A DNA stretch of 64,000 nt from contig JAJEKV010000009.1 of the NCBI GenBank assembly GCA_021234155.1, forward strand, positions 12,656,546-12,720,545, given 5' to 3'. Of the stretch, positions 48,601 through 60,400 are shown one piece after another (within the stretch, counting starts at the first letter, position 1; each line of letters begins with the position of its first letter). This DNA is from Isoetes taiwanensis. Its lineage: Eukaryota > Streptophyta > Lycopodiopsida > Isoetales > Isoetaceae. The notes under the pieces are model-generated. The model worked only from the letters and a program-made list of their open reading frames with translations. It was not told where the DNA came from and did no database searches. A program made the translations under genes and the position numbers.

Positions 48601-50890
48601 TTTGTTTGATTGAGAGGCAAACATGGCCTTTTGCAGCGAGATGGGTAATTAAAGTGCCCCACAAGAGCGGAGATTGAAGTGGAAAACAGGCAATCAAGGG
48701 CAACTTGGGATGCATTAGTATCAAGCTAGAAAAACACAGTGTTATGGGCTTATTCCCAAGATTTAGTTCCATCAACGGCCTCTCTCACCGTCTGCATAGC
48801 CCCAATGACCCACAAAACAAACCATTCATTTCTTACCGGAAGGTAATGTAGCGTTTTGGTTTAGAATCCGTTTTTTTCATCTAAGCAGGTCTAATCTGAC
48901 AAATTTCCGAAGGAATTCTCACATTTCAATTCAAAATAGGAGTCCTGGGTCATCTTGCTCCTGGGTACTCTGTTTTCTGTTTCAAATTTGCTTGACCATT
49001 TAGGCTTTCCTGTTGCATAATCTAGCTTCTTTGCATTAATATTGAAATGCCTTAATCTAATCAACAGGATATAGGACATAATCTCTCTGACTCTACTAGT
49101 TATATAGCAATTCTGCATCCTACGACTTTAAATTCGGTTACGAAGGTGAGAGCAGATACACAGGACTTGCGGACCTTCAAAACCCGATTCAATTTGAACC
49201 GCCCCACTTCCGTCAAACTCATAAGCTTTTACTATTTAATCTATTTGTTAGAGAAAATACAAATCATGGAATGCTACACGAAATATGACATGAACCCAAG
49301 ATGGGTGTCGGGGCCTACCATATAAACTATCAAAGGACAAGCACAATTCAAATACAGGGTTTCAAGGTGCGACAAAGGGAGTTAATGCAATTGTTGATCT
49401 TGAATCGTACCAAACAAGAATGATGCATTAGCCTTCTGAGCCCTTCATGTAAATCTATACATTCTATAAGATGGTTGTGGTATCTAGAGCCACATGACTT
49501 CTAATAACTATAGAAGAAGGCACATATAAAAAGAGCAAATAATAAACATGTATGCAACAAGTTTAGTGACAAATTGAATAATTTGAGGGGAATAGAAAAC
49601 CCTAACAATCTGCACAAAGCAAATAAGGCGAGAGTCACCACTAGCCATCCATAACAAGGCTATTGGACATGACAATGGATGTCAGAACCCGTGAAATACC
49701 CATGAAAAATCCTGGTTACCTCATGTTTCAATATTGAATTCACAACGTGCTGAATATCAAGCTTCTCGAAAGCATCACGTATGCATAATAAGAAGAGTGT
49801 AGAGAAATCATCAAAACCTGACATCCATGTCCTAAGCAATACTAAAGAGAATTTCAAAATTATTTTATAACAAGCTACTATGATAGCATATTATGTGATT
49901 GCATAGGATCCCATTTATAATGCTTATAGGTCTAGGGGGTGAAAGGCAACAAGGACCACTAAATTTTTTGGATGACCCATTTTCCGAACCTAGCCTATGC
50001 TATTATTTGTGCACTTAAAAGACTCATTCTAACAAGAAGAGGAGGAATAACCAAAACCAATTGGTTTATGAGATACGTAACCAATACTAACAATGCTATG
50101 ATATGCAGCAAAATAACTTCACTCCAGGAAGGGGGTCCCAGTAGGGGGTTATTCTCCACAAAATCTAGGGGGTCCCAAAAGGGTGAATATGCTTCTTCTA
50201 ACAAGTTGCAAATTGCCGAGGCAAATTCTTCATTTTTCTATCCCTTCATCTTTTGCCATGTCACTCATAGTTGCCATCTCGCATGCTCATGCCATGTCAT
50301 CACCTATAACTTTTGTAAAAGTCACATTTTCAAAAAGAAAGAAGTTTGGTTTCTCTCTCTTATGGCACCTCATCATTTCCAGTGCCACATCACCTTGCTT
50401 GCCACTATTACCTACTTATTACACTAAAGAAATCTCCCTTTTCTTTTAATTGACCTAGTCATTTTCTATCTAAAGTGCATAAATGCTTAGTCATCATGCC
50501 ACATAGCACACTATCCAAAGGAATGCCATGTCACCATAGTTCTCTAGGCAAATTCTTTGCTTTTCCACCCGTTCATCTTTTGCCACCTCAGCACTCATCT
50601 TTACCACCTCATCATACACATGCCATATCATCTTCCATAATTTTTGCAAAGAACAAATTTTGCAATCTCTCATAGCAACCATTCGTACTTATATGCTTCA
50701 AAATTTTCAAAATAAACTAGTCCAAACTCATATTGCAGACATTTGCATGTTGTTTGAGACTATTCTTGACTGTGTTTTGCAAATCAGTGCACAAATTTGA
50801 CCACTTGCCCCATATCACAACTCCTTTTGGCACACCTCAGCTTTGGAATTTCTCAAAAACTCCATTAGCAACTCAAAATCCTCATTTATT
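45681..50890. other. CACTA interior without recognised genes
   Basis: Several frames of 90-166 codons occur (for example 47062-47553 minus, 47875-48375 minus, 49972-50427 plus). None shows a recognisable domain. Some may be captured exons. 48000-48023 contains a short inverted repeat gggttgccc...gggcaaccc. Nothing else stands out. Confidence 0.4.
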
Positions 50891-50894
50891 TTGG

Positions 50895-51660
50895 CTTTCA
50901 TTGACCAAATTTTGCACCGACTTTGAACTCGAATATCTCGTAGATCCGAGCTCGAATTGGCCAAAGTTTTCACCATTGCTTTCAACAACTTTTCTCTATC
51001 AGTGTGAGTAATCAATAATCAAGAATCAATTTATCTCCGCATGCCACCTCGATTTGAGTACTGCTACCATTTTCTAGAAATGGGAAAGGTATGAACATAT
51101 GAACTTTTGAGCTATCCTATTGAAATTTTCTTGTATAGATTGATCCCCTTAAGTGATCTGGAGGTTCTAACCCCAATTTGAGCATAGTTTCAAGTTGGCT
51201 TCTTGTGTTTGATTGTTAAGCCAGCCAGGTTGAGGGTCAACATTATATTAGGACATATTTAAACCTGTGTTAGTTGAAGTTGTGCAAAAAAACTACTTGA
51301 TGATCCAAAAAACTACTTGATGATCCAAAAAACTACTTGCTGATTTTCTGTGACAGTTCACTGACAAAATTTCGGATCCACTTTAAACTCGTTTTTCTCC
51401 ATCATCCCAGTTCCAAATTAGGCAAAGTTTTTTCCCACATGTTCCTACAACTTTTCTCTGATAGTCTTTTAAAATTCATGCAAAATTGTTTAGTTAAACT
51501 CGAGATATCATCATTTGAGTGTGCAGACATTGTTTTGTTCCAAGGTAGTGCACTGGCCAAATTTTCCTCCAACTTTGAACTCAATTTTCTCAGACATTTC
51601 AGATCCAAATTGAGCCAAATTTTTTCATACATTTCACTACAACTTTTCGCTGGTTCTCCT
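50895..51660. repeat. Three diverged copies of a ~110 bp repeat
   Basis: Blocks at about 50895-51005, 51358-51465 and 51547-51655 share the order: ...aaattt, cc(g/a)actttgaactc, ttttctc..., (c)caaattg/ggcaaagttttt, caac(t)tttctct. The divergence is large, so the array is old. Between them at 51286-51345 lie three exact-looking 20 bp units (aaaaaactacttgatgatcc). Confidence 0.6.
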
Positions 51661-51734
51661 CCAAAAATCATTTGAACAAAATCAACGCAGCTCGAGATAT
51701 TCAGATCTGAGTGCAACTACCTCATTTTGCTTTA

Positions 51735-51916
51735 GGGATCCTCATGTAATTGATGCCTTTTTGCATACATTTGGATAAAGATTGGTTGCCTTAAATCCTG
51801 ACAGTAATGCGCTTGCTGCTCTCTTTTTGTTTGGATCCCATAGACCAATTTGTCTCCGTGAACGATAAAAAATCTATTCTGTTCTATTCTATTCTATTCT
51901 ATTCTATTCTATTCTT
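51735..51916 (+). mobile_element. LINE 3' tail fragment
   Basis: ttggatcccatagaccaatttgtctccgtgaacg followed by (TTCTA)n matches the 3' end of the LINE at 24340-24412. It is a severely 5'-truncated copy inserted within the CACTA element. Confidence 0.75.
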
Positions 51917-52420
51917 AAACAACCTGGAGGTTCTAACACACCATATCCATATAAAAGCATGCATATGAACTAACACACCTGAGAAGTGTCACCTTATATA
52001 CGCGTATCCCACAATGATTTAGTGGCCATGGGAGAGGAAGACAAGCCACATGAGTAAAGTTTTTAGAATGCATTAGAAATTATGACAAGGTCAATAATTC
52101 CAACTCTTTTGAGCGCTTCTATTCAAGACAATCTGTATACAATTAGCTCTTGATTTCTAATTGCCACAATGGGAGGAAAATAGATCCAAACCCATGTCCG
52201 TCAGTTCCTATTGCTTTGCGTCTTCAACTGCAACTTCTCGACCATGTCCCAAGTGCAAACGACCAAAACTCGATCTCCATAACGTAAACCCTACAATAAC
52301 CTAGCACCACATAGGGTTTACGTTTCAGAGGTCGAAACATGGTTGTTTTTACAGATAACTAGGTTGCAGATAACTACGTGCAGCACCATTTTTTAACATA
52401 CATGCAATCCAATCATTACG

Positions 52421-52945
52421 GTTGGAGCCTAGGTGGCGTGTTTGAGCCACCTTGGCATGTTGGAGCCCACGTGGCATGGTTGAGCCAGCTTGGCATGTTG
52501 GAGCCTAGGTGGCATGTTTGAGCCACCTCGGCATGTTGGAGCCTAGGTGGCATTTTGGAGCCCACGTGGCATGTTTGAGCCACCTTGGCATGTTGGAGCC
52601 TAGGTGGCATGTTTGAGCCACCTTTTCATGTTGGAACCTAGGTGGCATGTTTGAGCCACCTAGGCACGTTCGAGCCTAGGTGGCATGGTTAAGCCACCTA
52701 GGCATGTTGGAGCCTAGGTGGCGTGTTTGAGCCTAGATGGCGTGTTTGAGCCACCTTGACATGTTCAGCCTAGATGGCGTGTTTGAGCCTAAGTGGCATG
52801 TTGGAGCCTAGGTGGCCACCTTGGCATGTTTGAGCCACCTTGGCATTTTTGAGCCACCTTGGCATGTTGGAGCCTAGGTGGCATGTTGGAGCCATCTGGC
52901 ATGTTTGAGCGACCTTGGCATGTTTGAGCCTAGGTGGCATGTTGG
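52421..52945. repeat. Minisatellite, ~20/40 bp units
   Basis: About 525 bp is built from two alternating half-units, gttggagcctaggtggcat and gtttgagccaccttggcat, with variation at a few positions. The open frames across it (52416-52610, 52770-52958 minus, giving PPRLQHAKVAQTC repeats) result from the repeat and are not evidence of a gene. Half-units contain complementary gcctaggtggc/gccacctaggc segments and could pair. Confidence 0.9.
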
Positions 52946-53574
52946 CTTGCCTTTTCAAATATGTACAGTGGCAGCAGCTAGCTGCTGGTTTCTTGATGTT
53001 GGGTTATGGCTGCATATGATTTAGCTGCATGTGCTTTGTTCATTGGAGCTTATTAGGTTCAAGCTTGGGCTTGATCGAACCACTGGCATGTGCACGTATT
53101 TGCACATTTTGGTGTATCCATTGTTTATACGTGATAATTTAATGGTTTAACAATGGTTAAAACTTAAAAAAAAAATACAAAAGGTTGCACTTAGACAGGG
53201 GCATTTTAATAATTCGTCTCAGGGGCAAAACATGGGTATTCTTAGCGGGCGGGGGGCATTTTAACAATTTGTGAAAATACAGGGGTATTTTTATAATTTT
53301 CCCATAAAATAATGAATTTGCTAGGCGTGGAAAATAAAATAATATTTTATATACGCGTGATTTTTTGTCAAAGGCCGAGATAAACGGCACAGAACTTGAT
53401 CCGAGTCCTTAGATCTTATTGGTCTTTATTTAGCGGTTCAGATTAACTCAAAGATGAATGGTATAGATGTTGATCCTAGTCCTATGATATTACTGGCTAC
53501 TAAAATGAAGGGCTGAGATTGAAATCCGAGATTATCCGGCCATTGTGCATCTTGTGTTTCTTTCTCTGCAGGCT

Positions 53575-53712
53575 ATGGCGTTATGCGGTAGCAGAGCAGG
53601 CTATGGCGATGGTAGTTCCGGCTGGTCATGGCGATGGCAGACCCGGCAGATCCGGATGGCTATGGCGATGGCAGATCCGGCAGATGGGCTATGGCGTGCT
53701 GGCGATGGCAAA
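53575..53712. repeat. Short tandem repeats: GGCTATGGCGATGGCAGATCCGGCAGAT type
   Basis: Imperfect 27-36 bp units with core tatggcgatggcagatccgg, lying in the presumed 5' region of the plus-strand gene. They open three frames, so coding is not implied. Confidence 0.6.
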
Positions 53713-53865
53713 CAGGTTTTTTCCATTCTAGTTTTATCCTAAAAACAGGCTGGCAGCATTTCGGCCAGGATTTGATTCCCAAGGAGCTGGGCTTTGCTTG
53801 TCCTTCAAGGAATGCAGAAAAAGAGAAAGCAATAAGGGCTTCCGACCCAACTTGAAGCTCCAACT

Positions 53866-56800
53866 GTGCAAATCCGGCAGTCGACCCTACTTGAAGCTCC
53901 ATTTGTGTTATTTTCAGATTCGTTGGAGCTGATGTCGTCTTTAATCTCAGGATCATCAGCATTTGAATGCCTCATTTGTTTTGTTAAAAGGAAGAATGAG
54001 AAGAGGCGACCACTTCACTGGCCGACTAGGATGCCATTGCTTTCTCTGCAACTCCTTCACTGGCCGACCACTACCAAGGTACGCTCTGAATTTTTATATT
54101 GGTTTTGCTTTGCTTTTGTGTTGCTGCCTGCTAATTTCATGCCTTGCAGTGCTCTGCAGAATGAAATGCCAGTCGAAAAATTTAAACAGTTGGGTATAAA
54201 ATCACTAGTCGGGTACAAAAAAACGCGAAAAAGCAAAGCAAAAAGCAAAGCAAAAGCAAACTTTTTCGGTTCACATTTCGGTTAGCTCCGGAATCAGAAT
54301 TTTGGCGCCATAACTACCTCTGGCGATGGCGATGAAGCTTTCTGACGAAGGAATGGTACCTTGAAAAATGGATTAAATGGTTGGAGGATCAAATTACTTG
54401 GCGAGGATTGGGAATCGATGCGGAATCATGGCTTCACCGACGGTAAAATTAAGAAATTTTATGTGAAGCCTCATTTAAAAGAACTGCTAGATTTTTCTTA
54501 TCTCGAGCTTTATCCTCATGGTCCAGCGAACAATGAGCTCGGGAAGAAATTTGCCTTTGCATTTACTTGGGAGAATTGTAGTCGAAAGCAGCTCTTAACC
54601 CCGACGAACACAAGATAAAAGCGGGTTTCATTTAAAGAACAAGTTGATTGGTACCCAAGGAAGCTAGTTAAGCTCGAACCAAAACATTCCACGGCGAAAA
54701 CAACCTCTCCGGGCAGCGGAAGAACCACACCAAATCCCACACCATTGAAGCCAAGTAATGCAGGTTTACTCTCGTGGCAAGTCTTTGTTCCTTTGCTAAA
54801 CAGAGGTAGCAATGTTTAATGTTAGGGTCTTGGATGAAGAAGTGAATAGGTTGGAGGGTGAATTTGAATTGTGCAAAGAAAGATCTGGCGGAGACATTGC
54901 AAGCAAGATCACCCTAAACAGTACATGTGAATGAGAGATATTGCCAGGATCGAAACAAGCGAGAGAAGACATAAAGCGAGGTTGCGGTGAGATCAATTTT
55001 TTGGAATCCAAAGTAGAAAAGTCTGATTACGATAAGAAAAGAATTGAGGACTTGATGCGGGACTTGATCACGGAGAAATTCTATTGCGGAAATTAGAGAG
55101 CCTTATTGAAAAGGTGGATGATCATCAAGTTGAGAAGAAGAATGAATTGGAAGCATTACATGGAGTGCTAGAAAGGGACCTGCTCAAATGGAAGAATTAC
55201 GGGGGCTAATTGCTATAACTTGAGTAGTGTAAATGCCTCCCGTATTGATTCAAGTTATTGCAAAGCGGGTTGCCATTGTGTTATGAAATACCATGTTACG
55301 CATGTGGATTAGCTTTCCAAGATGACTACAAGATTAGTGCGGTGCTACCATGCCAACATGCTTATCATTTAATTTGCATACCCCGCTTCTTGTAGAGAAT
55401 AAAAAATGCCCGGATTGTTCTATGGATGTCCCAATGAAATTCTTTGAAGAACTTGGCTTAGAGACCAATGCAAATGAAGGAGAAGAAAAAGAAGAACAAC
55501 AAAACGAAGAATCATCTAAGAAAGTAAGTATTATTTATTTGCTTTGCTTTATTTGTGAAAATTGCTTTTGTTGAAAAAGTTTTGGTCATGTTATTTGCGG
55601 AAAAGTTACCAACAAAAAGGAAACATGATGACTATGTGGATTTAGATGAATTTGGTGAATTTGCTGATGTGAATGAAGATCTTTGGTGATTCTCGACCCA
55701 GTGCATATGAAGGTATTTTAGAAAATATTCCAAGTTCTTCGAGGGAAGGAGCTTCTTTGGGAATTAAGAGCGGGTTGAGAAGAGCTACAATCAATATCAA
55801 GGAAACTAGCCTTGAACCTCAATGAGACTATTCTTCCCGATCCTGTAACTCCAACTCGGATATTCACATCGAATCTTTGTGGAGCAGACAACTCCACAGT
55901 TGTGGATCAGCGAGGAGCTGGACAAATTGGTGGTCACAATGCGGATGCCACAATGTAATTACCAGCGGATGGATGAGCAAGACAAAGAAGGCGTCGGAGG
56001 AGGATGGAAGAGAAGTTCAAGAGGATGCAACAAAGAATACAAAGAATTCCAAGGAAAGCGTCTTTGGGCAGGCCAAAAAAAAAAAAGAAAGCAATCAAAC
56101 CTATTCCCAAAGTAGTTCTTTGAGAAGGTGCAAGTTACAAAAGGTGACAAACGCACTCCAATAGAAAGAATATTAGATGCCTATAATGGGAAGGGCTAAA
56201 CTTTGAACACATAAACCACTCTGTATTTGACATTGTCATATTTTCAATTTGTAAGATTTACATTAAAATAAAATCTTTTCTAAATATTAGAATCAGTAAA
56301 CTTTTCATTAAAATAAAATGTTTTCATTGAATATGTGAATCGTAATCTTTTCATAGTTGACAATGTCATATCTTAGTTTGTGTCTAAAGTGTTTTTAAAA
56401 TGTATCTCTTGTTTGTAGGGAGGCACAAAGACAAACTGTTGGTCCTTGATTTGAATGGTGTGCTTATGAAGAGTTGGCATAAGCATGACAAACACTGAGA
56501 ACACCAATACCCGCAAAATCTGAAACCGTACACAACCAACAAAGTCTTTGGTTTGCGCACGGTTTTGCATAATTTCATGGACTGGGCCCTAGAACATTTT
56601 GAAATTGCTATTTGGTCCAAGATGAACCGCTACAACATCATTGAGTGCCCGCAGCAGATGTTGCTGCAGATTATCTTATTAAGTTCAAGTTCATTTGGGA
56701 AGGAGCACAATGTTTGAAATTGCCTTATCCACACCCCACCAATCCGCACAAGCCGGTCTATTTGAAGCCACTTTCTTATGTCATTGAAGCATATCCCGAA

Positions 56801-57211
56801 AATGAAGAATGTCTTGTTGGTGGATGATTCTCTGTATAAATCTTTTTTTTCACCAGTGTACCATTCTTTAATAGTTAGCTCATTTCAGTTTGATGAGGGC
56901 ACAGAATGGTTTGAAAAGATGAAGGATGTATTGTTTGGTTGGGCTGAAAGTCCTGAGCCTACAAAATTTGTGAAAGAACATCTTGCCCCAGAAATTGTCA
57001 AACAAGAAGACTTTGATATTTTGGATTTGTGTTCCAAGCATGTGCAGGAGAATCCAAGATGGGCTATTCCTGTGAAACAGGCAGTTGCCATGATGGAACT
57101 TCTGGTAAGCAATTTATTTTTTTGCTTGATTTGCTTGATTTGCTTGGCTTGCCATATCTTCTTACCTTAACTGGAGTTCTGCTCTTGCAGGTTCCTGGAA
57201 GACAGTTGTGA
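53866..57211 (+). CDS. RING-H2 / FCP1-like phosphatase domain gene carried by the CACTA element
   Basis: A multi-exon gene; the start is uncertain. Visible parts in order: an intron at 54079-54149 (gtacgc...ttgcag); an exon with EKWIKWLEDQITW (about 54360-54430); a coiled-coil-like stretch (about 54830-55190, with frame breaks); and a RING-H2 finger at 55293-55418 with C-x2-C, PCQHAYHLIC and CPDC, typical of E3 ubiquitin ligases. Intron start gtaagt is at 55524, followed by an acidic then basic linker. After acceptor tttgtag (56418) comes an FCP1/NLI-type HAD phosphatase-like domain: LVLDLNGVL, ALEHFEIAIWSK, NVLLVDDSLYK. DxN in place of DxD also occurs in plant members as I recall. The last intron is 57105-57190, then VPGRQL and a stop. 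Several internal stops mean it is a pseudogene or mis-assembled. One gene rather than two is inference. Confidence 0.6.
55293..55418 (+). other. RING-H2 zinc finger coding block
   Basis: The order is C-Y-A-C, then C-Q-H-A-Y-H-L-I-C, then C-P-D-C in one open frame. This gives all eight ligands of a C3H2C3 RING finger. RING-H2 domains bind E2 ubiquitin-conjugating enzymes. Confidence 0.75.
56419..57104 (+). other. FCP1/NLI-interacting-factor-like phosphatase domain coding block
   Basis: HAD motif I LVLDLNGVL (Asp at 56448, Asn at 56454), a central HFEIAIWSK block (about 56597-56625) and the DDS motif (56823-56828) are in the right order and spacing. A frame change near 56650-56780 and a possible small intron at about 56838-56889 separate them. 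FCP1-like domains dephosphorylate proteins such as the RNA polymerase II tail. Confidence 0.75.
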
Positions 57212-57499
57212 GGCAATGGATGTTAAGGAATGTCAAGAAAAGTGTAAGATGTGAAAAAATACAGCTGGCAACCATAAAATTTTCTTCCTGGTTGCCACAT
57301 TTTGAATGCACATCATTGTGCAATGTAATGTTAGATGTGAATATACATGGCATACATAAATTTTTTTCCCCTGGTTGCCAGATTTTGAATGCACATCATT
57401 GTGCACTCTATTGTAAACTGTTGTAACAATATCAATATGAATGTCAATGTTTTGTACTATGCACTTGTGAACTGAAACCCAAATCAGAGAGCATTGAAC
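57212..57499. other. Convergent 3' ends with an 88 bp duplication
   Basis: Between the stop codons of the two convergent genes lies a direct repeat: ttggttgccacattttgaatgcacatcattgtgca-type sequence at about 57280-57330, again at about 57365-57415. This is 3' UTR sequence of the plus-strand gene. The spacing is only about 290 bp. Confidence 0.55.
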
Positions 57500-60400
57500 T
57501 CATTCCTGAACAGGTAAAGATGACATGATTTTCTGGCAGGTCTCTTCTCCTAACATGTACATGTTGCCACCAATATCATTCATGTCAAACTTAACATGCC
57601 TTACCAAGTGGCTGTAAATTGAAGCCACTGGCTTGTCCACCAGCAATTGAAAAGTTAGAGTGTCTAATTGCTGATAGTAGTGGCCTGATACTATAACCTC
57701 TCCAACATTGTATACATTCCCCCACTCATCAACATAAGAATCCGGCAATGTTTGCTTTGTCTCGAGACAATCGCAAAGAAGTAAAAGTCGACACCCTCAT
57801 CATTATTTTCTTCTGCAGTGTAAAGAAAGTTATCCCCAACTTCTAAGATGTCACCAGGTAATCAAGCTCACCCTCATCATCATCATCTTCTTCTTCCTCC
57901 TCCTCATTGGATAATTTGTCTTACGATTCACCGGGTTGTACTTCTTTTGGTTTTAATACACCTTCTTTCCAGCCTCCTATCCTTCTCTTGTTAATGCAAT
58001 TATCCCAATCTCCATGAAAACATGCTTGGCAAAAACAAGCAAGGCATCTGGTACTCACTTTTGTTGGATCCTTCCTATCAAGTGCCCTAATGCTATGTAA
58101 CTTTGAGCTCCCATTCAAAGTTTTCCATTCCTTCTTTTCAGACTTATCTATGTCCTTAGCTTCAATATTCCAAAAGTACCTGGAAAGCATTGACTCAAAG
58201 CAAGTTAATGCAAAAGCAAAAAGCAAAGCAAATTCAGAAAGCAAATGCAAGAGCAAATTGTTAGCAAAGATAATCAAAGCGGAAATCAAAAGTAATGAGA
58301 CATCCACCGAATTGAATGAAAGCCAACATAAATGCAGAAAGCAAATGCACGAGCAAATTTAATGAATGCGTAAAGCAAATGCAAAGCCAATTCAAAGCAA
58401 AGTTAGTCAAAGCATTAATCAAAGCAAAAGCAAAAAGCAAAAGCAAAAAGCAAAAGCATCAAAGCAATTCCATCAGAGCAAAGATAATCAAAGCAGAAAT
58501 CAAAAGTAATGAGACAACCACCTGGAATTGAATGAAAGCCAAGATAAATGCAGAAAGCAAATGCAGAGCAAATTTAATGAATGCAGAAAGCATATGCAAG
58601 GCCAATTCAAAGCAAAGTTAGTCAAAGCAAAAGCAAAAAGCAAAGCATCAAAGCAATTCCATCAAAGCAAACACTAGGCCAGCCTACCGAGAAAAATACC
58701 TCTTTTTTCATTGGCACAAGGATGGTTTTCAATGTACCATTTTAGGAATTCCACCGCATCCTTAGCACATTGCAGCTTCCAGGAATCATACTTCAGTTGC
58801 TCCTTTGCTAGAATTAATTTCAAAACAGCTCCAGCTCCATCATGTTCTCCTTTACCATGAGAACTTGCAAAAACACCATAAATATTCCGTAGTAGGATTG
58901 TTCACAAAATTTCTACCTATGTACCCGGAAAGGGTCCGGCACCTTTGAATTGAGATGTGCAACCATCACTCCAAAAACATGGTTGTCTGTACTCTATATT
59001 CATTTGTTTCAGCCACCGTGCATGGACTTTCAAGCGATGGGTTGACAAACTCGGTTGAATGCTCCTTGCAATCAGAAATGTAAAATGTGTCTCCTTAATT
59101 ATTCTTCGATCCACTGCACTAACTTGTTTCTCGATCCAACAAGATCTTTGTGTTCCTAAATTCTTCCTCTTCCTTTTACTCATGGATGTCTATAGGTAAT
59201 GTGAACAAGAATAGTAATTTGGTGGGTATGCCAATGGCATGATTGTACTTCCTTCCGAATTTTGAGGCTATAGTTCTCGGCAAAAATCAATTCTTGATAC
59301 AATAGTATTCTTTGGAAAGTTGGCTAAGCATTGCTTAAATTGCTTTGCCTGCCAATGTGCCGTGTAATTATGTGGAACAAATTGCACAAGTGTCTTGTTG
59401 GCATACTGAATAAACTCTTGTACTGGAGCAGACTTGTATGCTAATCTTGTGACTTTAGTTGGTTTTTTCCCCCTCTTACGAATTGAACTCTCCTTCAAAT
59501 TACCGGGCTCTTGCTTTGCAATACGTGAGACAATTTGGTGATGTTAGGTCCTAAACAAGTTTCAGAAAAAGTAAATAACACTAAAACAAATTAATATACC
59601 TTCTCAAACTGTTTCCACTCAACAGAAATGTCTTTCATTGTCTTTTCCTTTGGACAGATTGGCAACTCCCTGAAGCTACAACGTTAGCTCATTTCCAAAA
59701 TAGATATACATGAATGTTAAATGTACCTTTTCAAACCACAAGATTTACAAGCAACCATCAGACAGGAATGCTTGTGCCATTCTTCTAAGGGATCTTGCTT
59801 TTCACATACAAGTTCCCTCCACAACTCACTAGTAGACTTGTAAGTCATCAATTTAGCTTTGCATTCATCTCCTTCTCCACACACACTGCAATTGCAGGGA
59901 ACAATTTTCATGAACACCTCTAGGGTCTGCTTCTTATTCTCGTTCGGTGTTTGAAGAACAAATTCCAAATGGATGTGATAATTGTGACAAAGAAGCAAGT
60001 TTCCCTCTCATGAAGTCTTCTAACAAATGAAGGCTTCAGCCTCTCAAATGTTTGTTGTGCAATGTTGATATGTGGATATTGTTGCTTGAAAGCCATATAG
60101 AACCGAGCTGCAGACAACATGTAAAATTCATTTTGTAATGCATAAAGCAAAAAATCATGAAAGTACTTGAAACAATGAAGCAAATCAATCATAATAAGTA
60201 ATTAATCAAAGATATCGAGACATTGCGTAATGCAAATTTATAAAGCAATAGGGATTTGAAACAATGCAGATAGCAAATTCATACATAAAACATGTGAAGC
60301 ATAAATTGTTCAACTTCAACATGAAAAGTTTTATCAAACACTACAAATTAACAAATGACGAAACATTCCGTGATATAAATGCCGAGACCTCAAGCAAATG

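Noticed and set aside
52421-52945. CRISPR-like array
   Set aside because: Units are contiguous with no unique spacers, and the context is eukaryotic.
52416-52958. Repetitive protein PPRLQHAKVAQTC
   Set aside because: It is a translation of the minisatellite, with no start context or flanking coding sequence.
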